From Tengunoibacter tsumagoiensis (lineage in GTDB: Bacteria > Chloroflexota > Ktedonobacteria > Ktedonobacterales > Ktedonobacteraceae): a DNA stretch of 64,000 nt. Each line of letters starts with the position of its first letter. The stretch's first letter is position 1. Under the pieces are notes generated by a model. The model saw only the letters and a list, made by a program, of their open reading frames with translations. It made no database searches and was not told where the DNA came from. Below are positions 1-8,250 of this stretch, piece by piece. The DNA lies in contig NZ_BIFR01000001.1 of the NCBI RefSeq assembly GCF_003967535.1, positions 4,463,001 through 4,527,000 on the forward strand, given 5' to 3'. The translations under genes and the position numbers were made by a program.

Positions 1-342
1 GAGCTCAACGTGTGGAATATGTTCCCAGTCCAGCTTCATCCGCGCCAGGTGTGCAGATTGAATGTATGACCAGAGGGTATGCCGGGCAATGCTGTGATCC
101 AACTTGCCTTGGAAATGGGCCAGCACAGCAAAAACAATCATCGCAGCCGCAAACAGCGAGAGGCCCAGCCACCAGCCCACACCAATAAAGCCCACTACGC
201 TTATGGCCAGTCCCACAAAAAATATCCCCACACGCAACCATGAGTAACGGTTACTTTGCGGCAACCAGAGTGCTATCCGTCGTTGCAAACGCGCAATCTG
301 GTCTTCCAACACACGTATTCGTTCTTGTCTCTTATCTTCCAT
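1..342 (-). CDS. Putative membrane-anchored MutS-like protein, N-terminal part (runs off the window)
   Basis: Open reading frame beginning at ATG 342 (an in-frame ATG at 372 is also possible) and continuing past position 1, giving about 114 residues. The N-terminus is a charged helix (MEDKRQERIRVLEDQIARLQ) likely to form a short coiled coil. It is followed by two hydrophobic segments (about residues 40-56 and 58-78), then a soluble part containing LARMKLDWEHIP. This layout resembles the N-terminus of MutS-family ATPases that carry two membrane helices ahead of the MutS core, but the ATPase domain lies outside the window, so the assignment is tentative. No clear Shine-Dalgarno sequence precedes 342; instead the start sits directly after a hairpin element also found at 63.5 kb. 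Confidence 0.45.
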   Translation of the reverse strand, partial: MEDKRQERIRVLEDQIARLQRRIALWLPQSNRYSWLRVGIFFVGLAISVVGFIGVGWWLGLSLFAAAMIVFAVLAHFQGKLDHSIARHTLWSYIQSAHLARMKLDWEHIPHVEL

Positions 343-416
343 CTGAGTCTCGTGGCGCGGGTACCCTTGCATGGTATGCATAGGGGAGGAAGCGCCACCC
401 CTCCTTTTCTTTGTTC
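343..416 (-). repeat. 5' hairpin element, copy 1
   Basis: On the minus strand this reads purine-rich AAAGGAGGGGTGGCGCTTCC, a variable loop, then GGGTACCCGCGCCACGAGA, ending next to ATG 342. GTGGCGC and GCGCCAC form a 7-bp stem. A second copy with the same order and spacing to a start codon occurs at 63538-63598. The two copies differ mainly by a few extra bases in the loop. Function unknown; a mobile 5'-UTR or translation-control element is one reading. Confidence 0.6.
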
Positions 417-742
417 ATATTTATAGCCGTCCACCCGATGAAGACGACGCATATATTTGCTATTTTTTGGGGTGGATCTCCGTATTCCCCAGGCGAAACG
501 AGGGGTCAATGGCGAATGGCGATGCGTCCCCGTTCGTTTGGGGTCACTGCCTTACGCCAGATATTCTTTTTGACCGGTCAGAACCATCTCTTCTCCTGTA
601 CATTCTATCCTGCCTGTCACTTATCTTTCCAATGCGACCGGACTTTCGAGAGAATGGGCCTGGCTATTTTCATTGCAGTTGTGCGCATGGCATATTAGAG
701 CTATATGCTTTGAGAGTTGAGCGTTGAGGTAGTGGTCCTTAC
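417..742. other. Intergenic stretch without a supported gene
   Basis: Two short plus-strand ORFs cross this stretch but lack a ribosome binding site and have compositionally odd products; I see no gene. It presumably holds the promoter of the MutS-like gene and the 3' region of the SDR gene. Confidence 0.4.
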
Positions 743-818
743 ATTGACGCTCCATGCCGGTTATATGTTATGAGCCAGTAGACGAACTAATAACATATGT
801 CAGGCATGGAGCGTCAAT
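743..818. repeat. Long interrupted inverted repeat (16 bp + 9 bp arms)
   Basis: The outer arms (743-758 and 803-818; TTGACGCTCCATGCC against GGCATGGAGCGTCAA) are perfectly complementary. An inner pair (763-771 and 790-798, ATATGTTAT/ATAACATAT) extends the hairpin. It lies 38 bp beyond the end of the minus-strand SDR gene, so it can act as its terminator, although there is no T-run. The size and symmetry also fit a small repeat element. Confidence 0.6.
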
Positions 819-856
819 ACAGACGAATAAGAGCTATTCCACGTCTCTCTCAATGG

Positions 857-1621
857 TTACTTTGCACTCATTCTCAGAGCTCCATCTAGTCTGATCACTT
901 CCCCATTTAACATTTCATTTTCAATAATATGCTTTGCCAATGCGGCATATTCTGAGGGCCGACCCAGGCGTGGAGGAAAAGGAACTTGTTGACCAAGGGA
1001 GTCTTGTGCTTGTTTCGGAAGCGCCCCCAACAGAGGGGTCTCAAAAATTCCTGGGGCAATGGCAACAACACGGATACCCAGGCGTGCAACTTCGCGAGCA
1101 ATGGGCAGCGTCATCCCAACGATACCGCCCTTTGAGGCAGAGTAAGCTGCCTGACCAATCTGTCCTTCAAAGGCAGCAACCGAGGCGGTGTTAATAATGA
1201 CGCCACGCTCACCACCTGAGGTTGGCTCATTCTTAGCCATAGCCACCAATGCCAGACGGATAGCGTTAAATGTTCCAACAAGATTAATGTTTATAACTTT
1301 CTGAAAGCTCTCCAGACTATGGATAGTGCTTTTTCCAATGACTTTCTCAGCGATGGCAATGCCCGCGCAATTAATCAAAATATGGAGTTCGCCAGCAACC
1401 TGAATGGCCGCCTGCAGCGATGCTTCGCTGGTGACATCCGTTTGCGCAAAGGAGACGCTCGCTCCACTGGCACGCAATTCTGCGGCCAGACGCTCCCCAC
1501 TCTCGCTATTCAGATCGGCGATAACCACTTTCGCGCCCTGCTCTGCCAGCAAACGTACACAGGCCGCTCCCAGTCCTGAGGCTCCGCCTGTGACCAGAAC
1601 CCCCTTGTTCTTGAGCTCCAT
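857..1621 (-). CDS. SDR family oxidoreductase (type-2 3-hydroxyacyl-CoA dehydrogenase-like)
   Basis: A 254-residue classical short-chain dehydrogenase. The NAD-binding glycine motif TGGASGLG is at about residues 12-19, Asp36 (VVIADLN) suggests NAD over NADP, and NCAG, the catalytic Ser in NTASVAA and the YSASK motif are all present. The sequence pattern, with [15 protein letters not shown] and an [10 protein letters not shown] segment, matches the HSD17B10/type-2 3-hydroxyacyl-CoA dehydrogenase branch, which oxidises 3-hydroxyacyl-CoA in fatty acid or branched-chain amino acid breakdown. The start is supported by AAAGGGAA upstream of ATG 1621. It stands alone and is divergent from the SnoaL-like gene. 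The substrate is inferred only. Confidence 0.85.
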   Translation of the reverse strand: MELKNKGVLVTGGASGLGAACVRLLAEQGAKVVIADLNSESGERLAAELRASGASVSFAQTDVTSEASLQAAIQVAGELHILINCAGIAIAEKVIGKSTIHSLESFQKVININLVGTFNAIRLALVAMAKNEPTSGGERGVIINTASVAAFEGQIGQAAYSASKGGIVGMTLPIAREVARLGIRVVAIAPGIFETPLLGALPKQAQDSLGQQVPFPPRLGRPSEYAALAKHIIENEMLNGEVIRLDGALRMSAK

Positions 1622-1804
1622 TTGTGTTCCCTTTCGTTATTACTGGTGAATTTCTCAGAAACAATGTTATATTCTTATTCTACAACACAGAAGGTGCACA
1701 GTCGCATGCAGGGAGAGACCGCCTGTTACCTTCTCTTTAAAGCAAGCGTATTACAAGGAGTCTAGAGCACCTATCGATGGGATGTCAATTTCAGGGAGAG
1801 GTCT

Positions 1805-2221
1805 ATGTCTCGTGAAAGCAATATGGCTGCCCAGCTCCGATTTGCCGAGGCCGTCAATACAGGAAACTATAACCTCTTTAATGAGGTAGTCGCTCCAAAT
1901 GCTATCGATCACGATCCAGCCCCCGGCCAGGGCCCTGGACCGGAAGGCTACCATCAATTCTTTAGCTCACTCCGAGCTGCCTTCCCCGATATGAAAGTAA
2001 ATGTCGAACATCTGCTGATGGATGACGACAATATCGCCTTTGCCTATACCCTGACGGGTACACACCAGGGTAAGTTGCTGGGCTTTGCACCTACAGGCAA
2101 AAAAATAAATGTAAGGGGCATGCAGATTAGCAAGTTTGCCGATGGAAAGTTGGTTGAGCGCTGGGGCAGTTCAGACCAGTTAGGCATACTCCAACAACTT
2201 GGTCTTGCACCTTCCACCTGA
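1805..2221 (+). CDS. SnoaL-like ester cyclase family protein
   Basis: A 138-residue protein of the NTF2-like/SnoaL fold. It has an N-terminal helix with FAEAVNTGNYNLFNEVVAPNA, the conserved IDHDP segment, GPEGYHQFFSSLRAAFPDM, and the C-terminal WGSSDQLGILQQLG ending typical of the SnoaL-like polyketide cyclase/ester cyclase family. Most bacterial members are of unknown substrate and many are stand-alone accessory proteins. ATG 1805 is preceded by GGGAGAGG. The gene is followed by a strong hairpin at 2254-2304, so it is probably monocistronic. Confidence 0.8.
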   Translation: MSRESNMAAQLRFAEAVNTGNYNLFNEVVAPNAIDHDPAPGQGPGPEGYHQFFSSLRAAFPDMKVNVEHLLMDDDNIAFAYTLTGTHQGKLLGFAPTGKKINVRGMQISKFADGKLVERWGSSDQLGILQQLGLAPST

Positions 2222-2253
2222 CCGAAAGGTGCCTATACCTGGCAGGAAATGCG

Positions 2254-2304
2254 AGAAGCACCTGCGGCGTTTCTCTTAGAATCGGAAACGCTGCAGGTGC
2301 TTCT
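2254..2304 (+). terminator. Hairpin terminator after the SnoaL-like gene
   Basis: AGAAGCACCTGC (2254-2265) pairs with GCAGGTGCTTCT (2293-2304), and an inner CGTTTC/GAAACG pair extends the stem. An apparent upstream start of the next ORF at 2249 falls inside this hairpin and is therefore unlikely. Confidence 0.75.
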
Positions 2305-2338
2305 GTTCATCAAAGTTATGGAGGGAGGGAGGTTTCCC

Positions 2339-2530
2339 ATGCGTAATTTTCTAGCTTTTGGCCTTATTGTTGTTGGTGCTCTACTGCTCTGCTCATTCGT
2401 AAGTACACTTCCTCATAATACCGATACAGTTATTGCTCGATTGACTATTTTCCTTACAATCTTCCTTTCGGTTGGCTGCATCGGAAGTGGGATAGTGTTA
2501 GCAATTGCAAACACAAAATACAAAAGCTAG
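2339..2530 (+). CDS. Small two-helix membrane protein of unknown function
   Basis: A 63-residue protein with two hydrophobic stretches (about residues 4-22 and 35-57) separated by a polar loop, and a short positively charged tail (NTKYKS). The start at ATG 2339 is chosen because GGAGGGAGG lies just upstream. The longer frame beginning at 2249 runs through the preceding terminator. I do not recognise the family. The next gene is convergent. Confidence 0.6.
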   Translation: MRNFLAFGLIVVGALLLCSFVSTLPHNTDTVIARLTIFLTIFLSVGCIGSGIVLAIANTKYKS

Positions 2531-2540
2531 CCCCGACTGG

Positions 2541-2945
2541 CTATCCAACCAGACGAGTAATGGCGATACGAATCGGCTGTGAATAGAGTTTGGTAAAATT
2601 CTCCGGGCTCACACCAATACGTTTCAACCCATCACTATATTTCTCGTTATATGTAGGAATCGATGCGTTAGCAGCGCCTACTTCCAATAGCTCGGCAGTC
2701 CCTTCAAGAATCACGACATCTCCCCCGCCTCTGGTATTATCCAGCGTCAGAGTTACGAAGTGATTCTGGCGCAAGTTACGAATCTTCTGATTATCGGGCT
2801 TGCTAAAAATGAGAATACTCTCTTCCTCCCAGAGGAACCAGACGGGAATACTGTGTGGCCGCCCATCGGGGCGGACCGTATTCAACCAGGCAATCTCATC
2901 TGAGCGCAATCGCTCTGTGACGTGTGGATTCAGCTCTAAAGACAT
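2541..2945 (-). CDS. PPOX-class (FMN/F420-binding split-barrel) oxidoreductase
   Basis: A 134-residue pyridoxamine 5'-phosphate oxidase-like split barrel. Diagnostic features are WLNTVRPDGRPHSIPVWFLWE near the N-terminus, FSKPDNQKIRNLRQN (the cofactor phosphate-contact region), and the VILEGTAELLE strand. This arrangement is that of the small PPOX-class F420-dependent reductases (Rv3369-like), many of which act on unknown substrates. The start has AAAGGAATAGAAT before the ATG. It probably forms its own transcription unit, converging on the small membrane protein gene. Confidence 0.75.
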   Translation of the reverse strand: MSLELNPHVTERLRSDEIAWLNTVRPDGRPHSIPVWFLWEEESILIFSKPDNQKIRNLRQNHFVTLTLDNTRGGGDVVILEGTAELLEVGAANASIPTYNEKYSDGLKRIGVSPENFTKLYSQPIRIAITRLVG

Positions 2946-3052
2946 ATTCTATTCCTTTTATACTGTATTTACGCGCTACCAACTCTACACACCAGTATAT
3001 ACTCTCTGCTCAGGTCAGAGCAAAGGCTTCTCGACTCTAATGAAAAACGCAT

Positions 3053-3439
3053 TTAGCTTTTCTTGCTACACCACAATGCCCACCAGATGAGGACCCCCTG
3101 CAAAGGCCAGCGTACAATATGATAGAGCGGCGTACTGGTCAAACCAGTGAATTGTTTGCGCGTAAACGTCTGGTAGACATTGGCCGGAAAAATAGCTACG
3201 AGCAGAGCAGCCACACCTCGACCAGCTACTTCTTGAAAGCGCGGGAGAAGAAGACCCAGGCCTCCTACAAATTCAAGGACCCCTGTGATGTAGAGCGCCG
3301 CCCGCCGCCAGGGGAGGAAAGGCGGAATAAGCCTGAGCTCAACCTCAGAGGCGGTAAAATGAAAAACAGATGCAACCATAAAAAGGAAGCCCATGACAAT
3401 TCTGGCTGGTCTCTTCGCCCTCGCCAATGACAACTTCAT
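3053..3439 (-). CDS. DoxX-family membrane protein
   Basis: About 128 residues with four predicted membrane helices and the FLFMVASVFHFTASE, GVLEFVGGLGLLLP and GVAALLVAIFPANVYQ segments typical of DoxX/DoxD-like proteins. Family members are integral membrane proteins often linked to redox stress or quinone-related functions, but the role of this subgroup is unclear. ATG 3439 is preferred over the in-frame ATG at 3460 because an AAAGGA motif precedes it. Confidence 0.7.
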   Translation of the reverse strand: MKLSLARAKRPARIVMGFLFMVASVFHFTASEVELRLIPPFLPWRRAALYITGVLEFVGGLGLLLPRFQEVAGRGVAALLVAIFPANVYQTFTRKQFTGLTSTPLYHIVRWPLQGVLIWWALWCSKKS

Positions 3440-3490
3440 GAAAAGAAGGTCCTTTCCCATAGTTTCTATATGTCCCAGAACTACATAGCG

Positions 3491-5896
3491 TTAGCCCGCA
3501 TAAGAGCTACGCAACGCTGTTTCAACGTGCGTAGAAGCCTCTAACAGGGCCGCCTTCAATTCAGGATAGAGCGCAATAAAGGGTCGATGAAGCTGAAAAA
3601 CGCGACGCGCCTGCTCTTTCCGTTCGACTTTGAGCCAGTACTTGAGCAGAATCTTTAGATAATCTTGCACCTCTTGCTCAGACGTCAGACCAGTGACAAA
3701 AGGGTTCAGTACTTCAACGGGTTCGATCGGGTCCGCTAATAACTTCATAGCGAGCTCGACTTCATCCCAGCTCAGCTCCTGGGTGAGCTCCTCAGTTATT
3801 GTGAGCCGCTCGGCGATAATAGGATATGGGGTCTTGCCAATCAGCCTTTCTGCCATAGCCAGTTGCTTCTCATGACATAAACCTTCAATAAGTTGGTGAT
3901 AGGCGTTGGCTTGCCAGAGGGAACTGGTCTCAGTGGAAGGAATGGTCGCAACAACCTGCTCCCCTCGCCGCCAGATACGCTGTGCTTCGTCTGTCTGCTG
4001 ATTTTGATGAAGAGCTACAGCAAGATCACTATACATCCAGGTTTGCCAGAACGGATCACTCATCTTCCCAATTAACCATTCTGCCTCTTGCCACTGTCGC
4101 CCTTGAACTGACCCTTCAACGAGCCAGCGGTAGACCTGAACTTGTGACTCCGGTGCTTCAATCTCACTGACGAGACTCTCAACCTGGCTCCAGATCGGGC
4201 CCGCTTCCTGCTGAGAACGACTCAGACTCTGCGCGAGACGACCATAGGCCGTTGCCTTCTGAAAAGGATCTGGGATCGCGGCACTAACGCGCTCGGCTTC
4301 GCTCCACACACGCTTTGCTTCAGTGGCCTGCTGGTCCTGCTGAAAGGCTTCGGCAAGTTCCAGAAAAGCGCTGGCTTGCTCAGAAGGGTCTGACATCTCT
4401 GTAATGAGCTTCTCTGCCACGGCCCACTTTTTCTGCTGTTGTGCACGTCGGGCCAGCCAGCTATAGGCCTGGGCCTGGATGGCCGGTTCGGAGGCCAGCT
4501 CACGCGCAACAGACTCCAGGGCCTTCCAGAGGAGCTGCGCATTCTCCTGTTGACCCACCTGCTCAAGAGCTTCTGCAAGCACGCGATACACTTTGACCTG
4601 CTGCTCAGAATCGCGCAGTTCGCTGATCCGCTGGACCGCCACCTGCCAGATACGCTCAGCTTCGCCTGTTTGGTGAGCATCCAGAAAGTACGTTGCCAAT
4701 TGATGATAGGCCTGCGCCTGAAGCACAGGATCAAAGATCTCTCCAATCACGCGTTCTGTCTCTTGCCAGAATCGCTGTTGTTGCGTCTGACTAAGACCGG
4801 ATGCCAGTTGATAATAGGCCTGAGCCTGGTCATCGGGTCCATCAATCCAGACGCTGATCCGCTCAGCTTCAGCCCACTGCTGATCCTGACATAAGCCGGA
4901 TGCAAGATTGCGATAGGGAAGAGATTGTACATCCGGCAGAGAGATCTTCCCAATGACCCGCTCAGCTTCTGACCAGTTTTTCACCTCGATCAGGGCCATG
5001 GCGACGCTGGCAAGGGCTTCGTCACAGATATATTGATTATCAATCGCATCCGCCAGCTCCTCTGCACGAGTCAGCAACTGTGCAGACTCAGCGACACGCT
5101 CGTGCTGCCCAAAGTAGACTGCCAGCTGCAAAAAGACCGGAATCTTCTTCAGTTCGTCGCTCAGTGCTTCAGCCAGAGTCAACGCTCTATCAACCTCACC
5201 TGATTGGAGGAGCAGAGCAAAGGCCTCCTCTGGATACTTATTGACATAGTCAACCAGATTACACCGGAGCAGCGTATACGACCACAAACGAGAGAGAGAC
5301 GTTACCAATGAGCTATCGGTACAACAACTGGTCGCGACAGCCTCACGTCCACGATCCAGATCCAGCATATAGGCATGAGCACTGGGATCAAACTGTAATT
5401 TCTCACGACCATAGGAGCCTTCATCTAAAACGCTAAAGAGTGCTTGCTTATCAGGGAGTGCAGCCAGGTGAGCAACATAATATCGGCGAGCATACTCCCG
5501 ACGTTCTTGTTCAAACGGATCACTGGCGAGATCTTGCCAGATCTCCTGTTCCGCTCCCACGTGACACCACCTTGCCAGATGTTGATGAGCAGCAGTCAGC
5601 TCGTCACCTGTCAGGAGAGAGCTCAGGAGATAATCGTTCACCTGGGGCGAGAGGAGAGCATACCGATGGTGTGCATCAACTGCCAGCAGTGCCTCCAGAC
5701 GATTGAGGGCCAGTGCTAATTCATAATCATCAATTTCAACCGTTGGATCGTTAGCCAGAAGATGTTGTAAAGCATTGGATGATAAAGGGGCATTGGCAGC
5801 AACGAAGATAGCGAACAGGGGTTTAATCGTCCGTTCCCAGAGCGCTTCTGGCTGCCGAAGATGGTCGATAAGAGCTGATGGCTGCATAAAACACAC
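3491..5896 (-). CDS. STAND-like winged-helix plus alpha-solenoid protein lacking an NTPase domain
   Basis: An 801-residue protein read from GTG 5896 (ATG at 5887 also possible). Residues about 20-115 look like the winged-helix domain that follows NACHT/NB-ARC ATPases (IKPLFAIFVAANAPLSSNAL, then LNRLEALLAVDAHHRYALLS). From about residue 200 the protein is a long helical solenoid. Degenerate repeats of roughly 36-55 residues carry motifs such as QAQAYxxLA, QxxxAERI and IGKxxDP. No Walker A or B motif is present. It therefore resembles the C-terminal half of a STAND sensor. It could be a stand-alone scaffold or the remnant of a split gene. No neighbouring gene supplies an ATPase half. Confidence 0.6.
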   Translation of the reverse strand: MCFMQPSALIDHLRQPEALWERTIKPLFAIFVAANAPLSSNALQHLLANDPTVEIDDYELALALNRLEALLAVDAHHRYALLSPQVNDYLLSSLLTGDELTAAHQHLARWCHVGAEQEIWQDLASDPFEQERREYARRYYVAHLAALPDKQALFSVLDEGSYGREKLQFDPSAHAYMLDLDRGREAVATSCCTDSSLVTSLSRLWSYTLLRCNLVDYVNKYPEEAFALLLQSGEVDRALTLAEALSDELKKIPVFLQLAVYFGQHERVAESAQLLTRAEELADAIDNQYICDEALASVAMALIEVKNWSEAERVIGKISLPDVQSLPYRNLASGLCQDQQWAEAERISVWIDGPDDQAQAYYQLASGLSQTQQQRFWQETERVIGEIFDPVLQAQAYHQLATYFLDAHQTGEAERIWQVAVQRISELRDSEQQVKVYRVLAEALEQVGQQENAQLLWKALESVARELASEPAIQAQAYSWLARRAQQQKKWAVAEKLITEMSDPSEQASAFLELAEAFQQDQQATEAKRVWSEAERVSAAIPDPFQKATAYGRLAQSLSRSQQEAGPIWSQVESLVSEIEAPESQVQVYRWLVEGSVQGRQWQEAEWLIGKMSDPFWQTWMYSDLAVALHQNQQTDEAQRIWRRGEQVVATIPSTETSSLWQANAYHQLIEGLCHEKQLAMAERLIGKTPYPIIAERLTITEELTQELSWDEVELAMKLLADPIEPVEVLNPFVTGLTSEQEVQDYLKILLKYWLKVERKEQARRVFQLHRPFIALYPELKAALLEASTHVETALRSSYAG

Positions 5897-6036
5897 TCAT
5901 TTCTCAGCATAAGAAAATATATTGGTGCTGATAGTTGCTAACCTTAGACAATACAGAAAAGATAATGAACCCTGAAGATCTCCTTTATGTCACGAGCATC
6001 TACTTTATGTAACGAACGAGGAGCCTATCTCTAGCA

Positions 6037-6082
6037 TGCAAAAAAGAGATTGCAACTAAGCGTCATTAGTTGCAATCTCTTA
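6037..6082 (-). terminator. Rho-independent terminator after the SDR gene
   Basis: A 13-bp perfect stem (AGAGATTGCAACT at 6045-6057 with AGTTGCAATCTCT at 6068-6080). On the minus strand it is followed by a T-run (plus strand A5 at 6041-6045). It lies 62 bp beyond the stop of the SDR gene at 6144. Confidence 0.8.
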
Positions 6083-6143
6083 AATGTATGGAGATGAAAG
6101 TGGCTCATTTCATGGTTGATTGACGCTGCAATCCTCATGCTTG

Positions 6144-6929
6144 CTATTCACCCTGGGCGGTTTCGTCCCAGTCCAGGGCCATTTTTGCTGTGGTCCCTCC
6201 GTCGATGTAGAGTACCTGACCAGTAATAAAATCGGCGGCATCGGAGGCAAGAAATGCTACGGCTGGCGCAATATCTTGCGGTTGACCCGCCCTTCCATAG
6301 GGGACCAGCGATCCGCCAAATTCATTGGTATAGCCAGGGATATCAAAATAACGCGGCACTTCGATCAGACCTGGACCAACCGCGTTCACCCGAATATGCT
6401 GACCCGCAAGTTCGACCGCCAGCTCGCGGGTGAAGGCAATAATTGCACCTTTGGTTGCTGCATAGGCAGAATGACGTGGAAAGCCTGCTGCACCATGAAC
6501 AGAAGTGATATTGACGATAGAGCCTCTGCCTCTCTTGAGCATATAGGTTACCGCTTGCTGCGTGCAAAAATAATACCCTCGCATATTGAGATCAAACACT
6601 TCGTTGTAGATCTCTTCGCTCGTTTTCAAAAAACTCATTGCATGAGTAATACCCGCATTATTCACCAGGATATCCAGTCCACCAAAGGCTTCAGCAGCCT
6701 CATCAACAATACGACGGCATGTACTGACTTCTCCCAGTTTACCGGAGACGGCGATCGCCTTCCCCCCAAAACGTTCGATCTCGGCCACTGCTTCCTGAGC
6801 ACCCTGTGCGCTACTTGCATAGTGTAGGGCAACAGCCGCTCCTTGCCGGGCTAATTCAATTGCAATTGCTTGACCAATGCCAATGCCTGCTCCAGTCACC
6901 AGAGCACTCCGACCAGCCAATGCGCTCAT
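6144..6929 (-). CDS. SDR family oxidoreductase (3-oxoacyl-ACP reductase / glucose dehydrogenase-like)
   Basis: A 261-residue short-chain dehydrogenase starting at ATG 6929, chosen because AAGGAG lies 7 bp upstream; an upstream in-frame ATG at 6968 has no such site. It shows the TGAGIGIG nucleotide-binding motif, NNAGIT, the catalytic Ser in NITSVHGA, YAATK, and the C-terminal FITGQVLYIDGG. The latter is typical of FabG/glucose 1-dehydrogenase-type SDRs with an NADP preference. The substrate cannot be told from sequence. It is monocistronic with its own terminator. Confidence 0.85.
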   Translation of the reverse strand: MSALAGRSALVTGAGIGIGQAIAIELARQGAAVALHYASSAQGAQEAVAEIERFGGKAIAVSGKLGEVSTCRRIVDEAAEAFGGLDILVNNAGITHAMSFLKTSEEIYNEVFDLNMRGYYFCTQQAVTYMLKRGRGSIVNITSVHGAAGFPRHSAYAATKGAIIAFTRELAVELAGQHIRVNAVGPGLIEVPRYFDIPGYTNEFGGSLVPYGRAGQPQDIAPAVAFLASDAADFITGQVLYIDGGTTAKMALDWDETAQGE

Positions 6930-7127
6930 ATAACGGCTCCTTCTTTTTTTATCGCTCACTCTTCCCATAAGAGGGCAACACCAAAAAGGGACTTTCCTCT
7001 ATAGGGTAAAAGGAAAGGCAAGAAATAGCAAGCTTGTAGCCGTGTAGCTTGACAGGCCGCTTCGCCTCAAGAACATTTAGGAGATATGAGGAATAACCGA
7101 TTCTCTCTTGATCAGTTGGGTATCGAC

Positions 7128-7321
7128 AAGGGATTGTAAGCCAGCAGACGGTTAGCGTTCAGGTGGAACGCCCAACCAAAGGTGTCTGGCTGACGGCTGA
7201 GCAGAATCCTGATCTCCTCTGGAGCGATAACATGCTTGATCTCTTCCCAGATCAACCCAGACGCTTACACGTCTCAGGCTTACGTGGGCAGACGCTTCAT
7301 GCAGACTGGCTGCATTCCTGA
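7128..7321 (+). pseudogene. Relic of a glycoside hydrolase family 2 (beta-mannosidase-like) C-terminus
   Basis: Plus-strand frame ending at TGA 7319-7321. Its translation contains VQVERPTKGVWLTAEQN, LLWSDNMLDLFPDQP, then LRGQTLHADWLHS and stop. This is the pattern of the last immunoglobulin-like domain of GH2 beta-mannosidases. The frame is closed upstream by a stop near 7108 and there is no room for a catalytic domain, so this is a decayed 3' fragment. Its final codons (WLHS-stop) lie at the beginning of a 49-bp tandem duplication. Assignment is from motif memory only. Confidence 0.55.
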
Positions 7322-7403
7322 GCAAGGTTTCAACACGATGGTCGTCATAGATATCTGGCTGCATTCTTGAGCAAGGTTTTAACGCGATGGTTGTCATAGA
7401 TAT
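7306..7403 (+). repeat. Tandem direct repeat, 2 x 49 bp
   Basis: Units 7306-7354 and 7355-7403 are near identical (starting CTGGCTGCATTC and ending GTCATAGATAT) and differ at only a few positions. The first unit includes the last codons and stop of the GH2 relic. Confidence 0.85.
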
Positions 7404-7425
7404 ATAGTATGACGACCATCGCGTT
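7381..7425. terminator. Hairpin between the GH2 relic and the SRPBCC gene
   Basis: AACGCGATGGTTGTCAT (7381-7397) pairs with ATGACGACCATCGCGTT (7409-7425) with one G-T type mismatch. It lies 10 bp beyond the stop of the minus-strand SRPBCC gene and can terminate transcription from either side. Confidence 0.6.
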
Positions 7426-7435
7426 GCATCACTGG

Positions 7436-8086
7436 CTATCGACGGCTCTGCTTTTGCAGGTAGCTCAGACCAAAGGCTACGGCCAGAACAATGCCCAAAA
7501 TGAGAAAAAACACACCTGCTCGTTCACTGGGGGTACTATCTTCCTCCACGTTGCTACTCCTCTCGCTCTCTTGAGCACTAACAATACGGCCCAACAGATC
7601 TAACATAGTATCATAGATGCGGCTCAGACCAAGCGGAGCAAAGGTGCGCTCAAAAAAGCCACCGATCCCTTTGCTACCCTCCCACTCGGTCGCGATACGA
7701 ACCAGGGTCTGCTGCCCATCCTGCTTAGGAGCCACTGTCCAGGTGGTCACTAAGGAAGAATTACTGTCTCTCTCACGGAGAACCTTTCCAGGAACCGCCT
7801 CTTCAATAGTGAGACGATAAGGGCGTACGCGATTGGCCGCGTGCAAAGTATAGCGCACCACAGTTCCTGCGCCTTTCCCTCCCTTCTCAACCATATATGC
7901 TTGAAAATTAGGGGTTAACATTAGTGGACGCTTATTTTTATAATCGGCCAGAATGCTATAGACCTCATTCGGGCTAGCATGAACGATACGATCCCGTTTC
8001 ACAAACACACGACTCACTCTCATATCCTCCCAATTATGCTCTTCTTCTATGTTCACTTCTGCCTTTTTGTCGTCTGTAACCGTCAT
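7436..8086 (-). CDS. SRPBCC-domain protein with C-terminal membrane anchor
   Basis: A 216-residue protein. Residues about 25-165 form a START/Bet v1-like (SRPBCC) domain with the opening pattern VKRDRIVHASPNEVYSILADYKN and the strand TVVRYTLHAANRVRPYRLTIEE. Such domains bind hydrophobic ligands in a deep cavity. After an acidic/serine linker, residues about 190-210 form one membrane helix followed by KQSRR, which should keep the SRPBCC domain cytoplasmic. No ribosome binding site precedes ATG 8086; an internal ATG at 8023 has GGGAGG but very tight spacing, so the start is uncertain. Ligand unknown. Confidence 0.7.
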   Translation of the reverse strand: MTVTDDKKAEVNIEEEHNWEDMRVSRVFVKRDRIVHASPNEVYSILADYKNKRPLMLTPNFQAYMVEKGGKGAGTVVRYTLHAANRVRPYRLTIEEAVPGKVLRERDSNSSLVTTWTVAPKQDGQQTLVRIATEWEGSKGIGGFFERTFAPLGLSRIYDTMLDLLGRIVSAQESERSSNVEEDSTPSERAGVFFLILGIVLAVAFGLSYLQKQSRR

Positions 8087-8250
8087 AAACGACTGGATAG
8101 ATATCCAGTATTAATTCGCATCTGTCCCTCTTAGGGATCAGCTTACGCATTGTCCCTAGTAGTATCATAGCATTAAGATGAAAGAAACAACAGGTTACAG
8201 AAGTACTTCGAGTAAGGTGATATATAAATGTAGTATATAAAGGAGTGTCT

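Noticed and set aside
371..727. Two overlapping plus-strand ORFs (118 and 95 residues)
   Set aside because: They begin in the hairpin element, have no ribosome binding site, and their products have no domain-like features.
2249..2338. N-terminal extension of the small membrane protein
   Set aside because: It runs through a strong terminator hairpin, while ATG 2339 has an excellent ribosome binding site.
7152..7397. Minus-strand 81-residue ORF over the GH2 relic
   Set aside because: It repeats the sequence MTTIALKPCSRMQPD-like units only because of the 49-bp tandem repeat; the plus frame gives a recognisable GH2 pattern.
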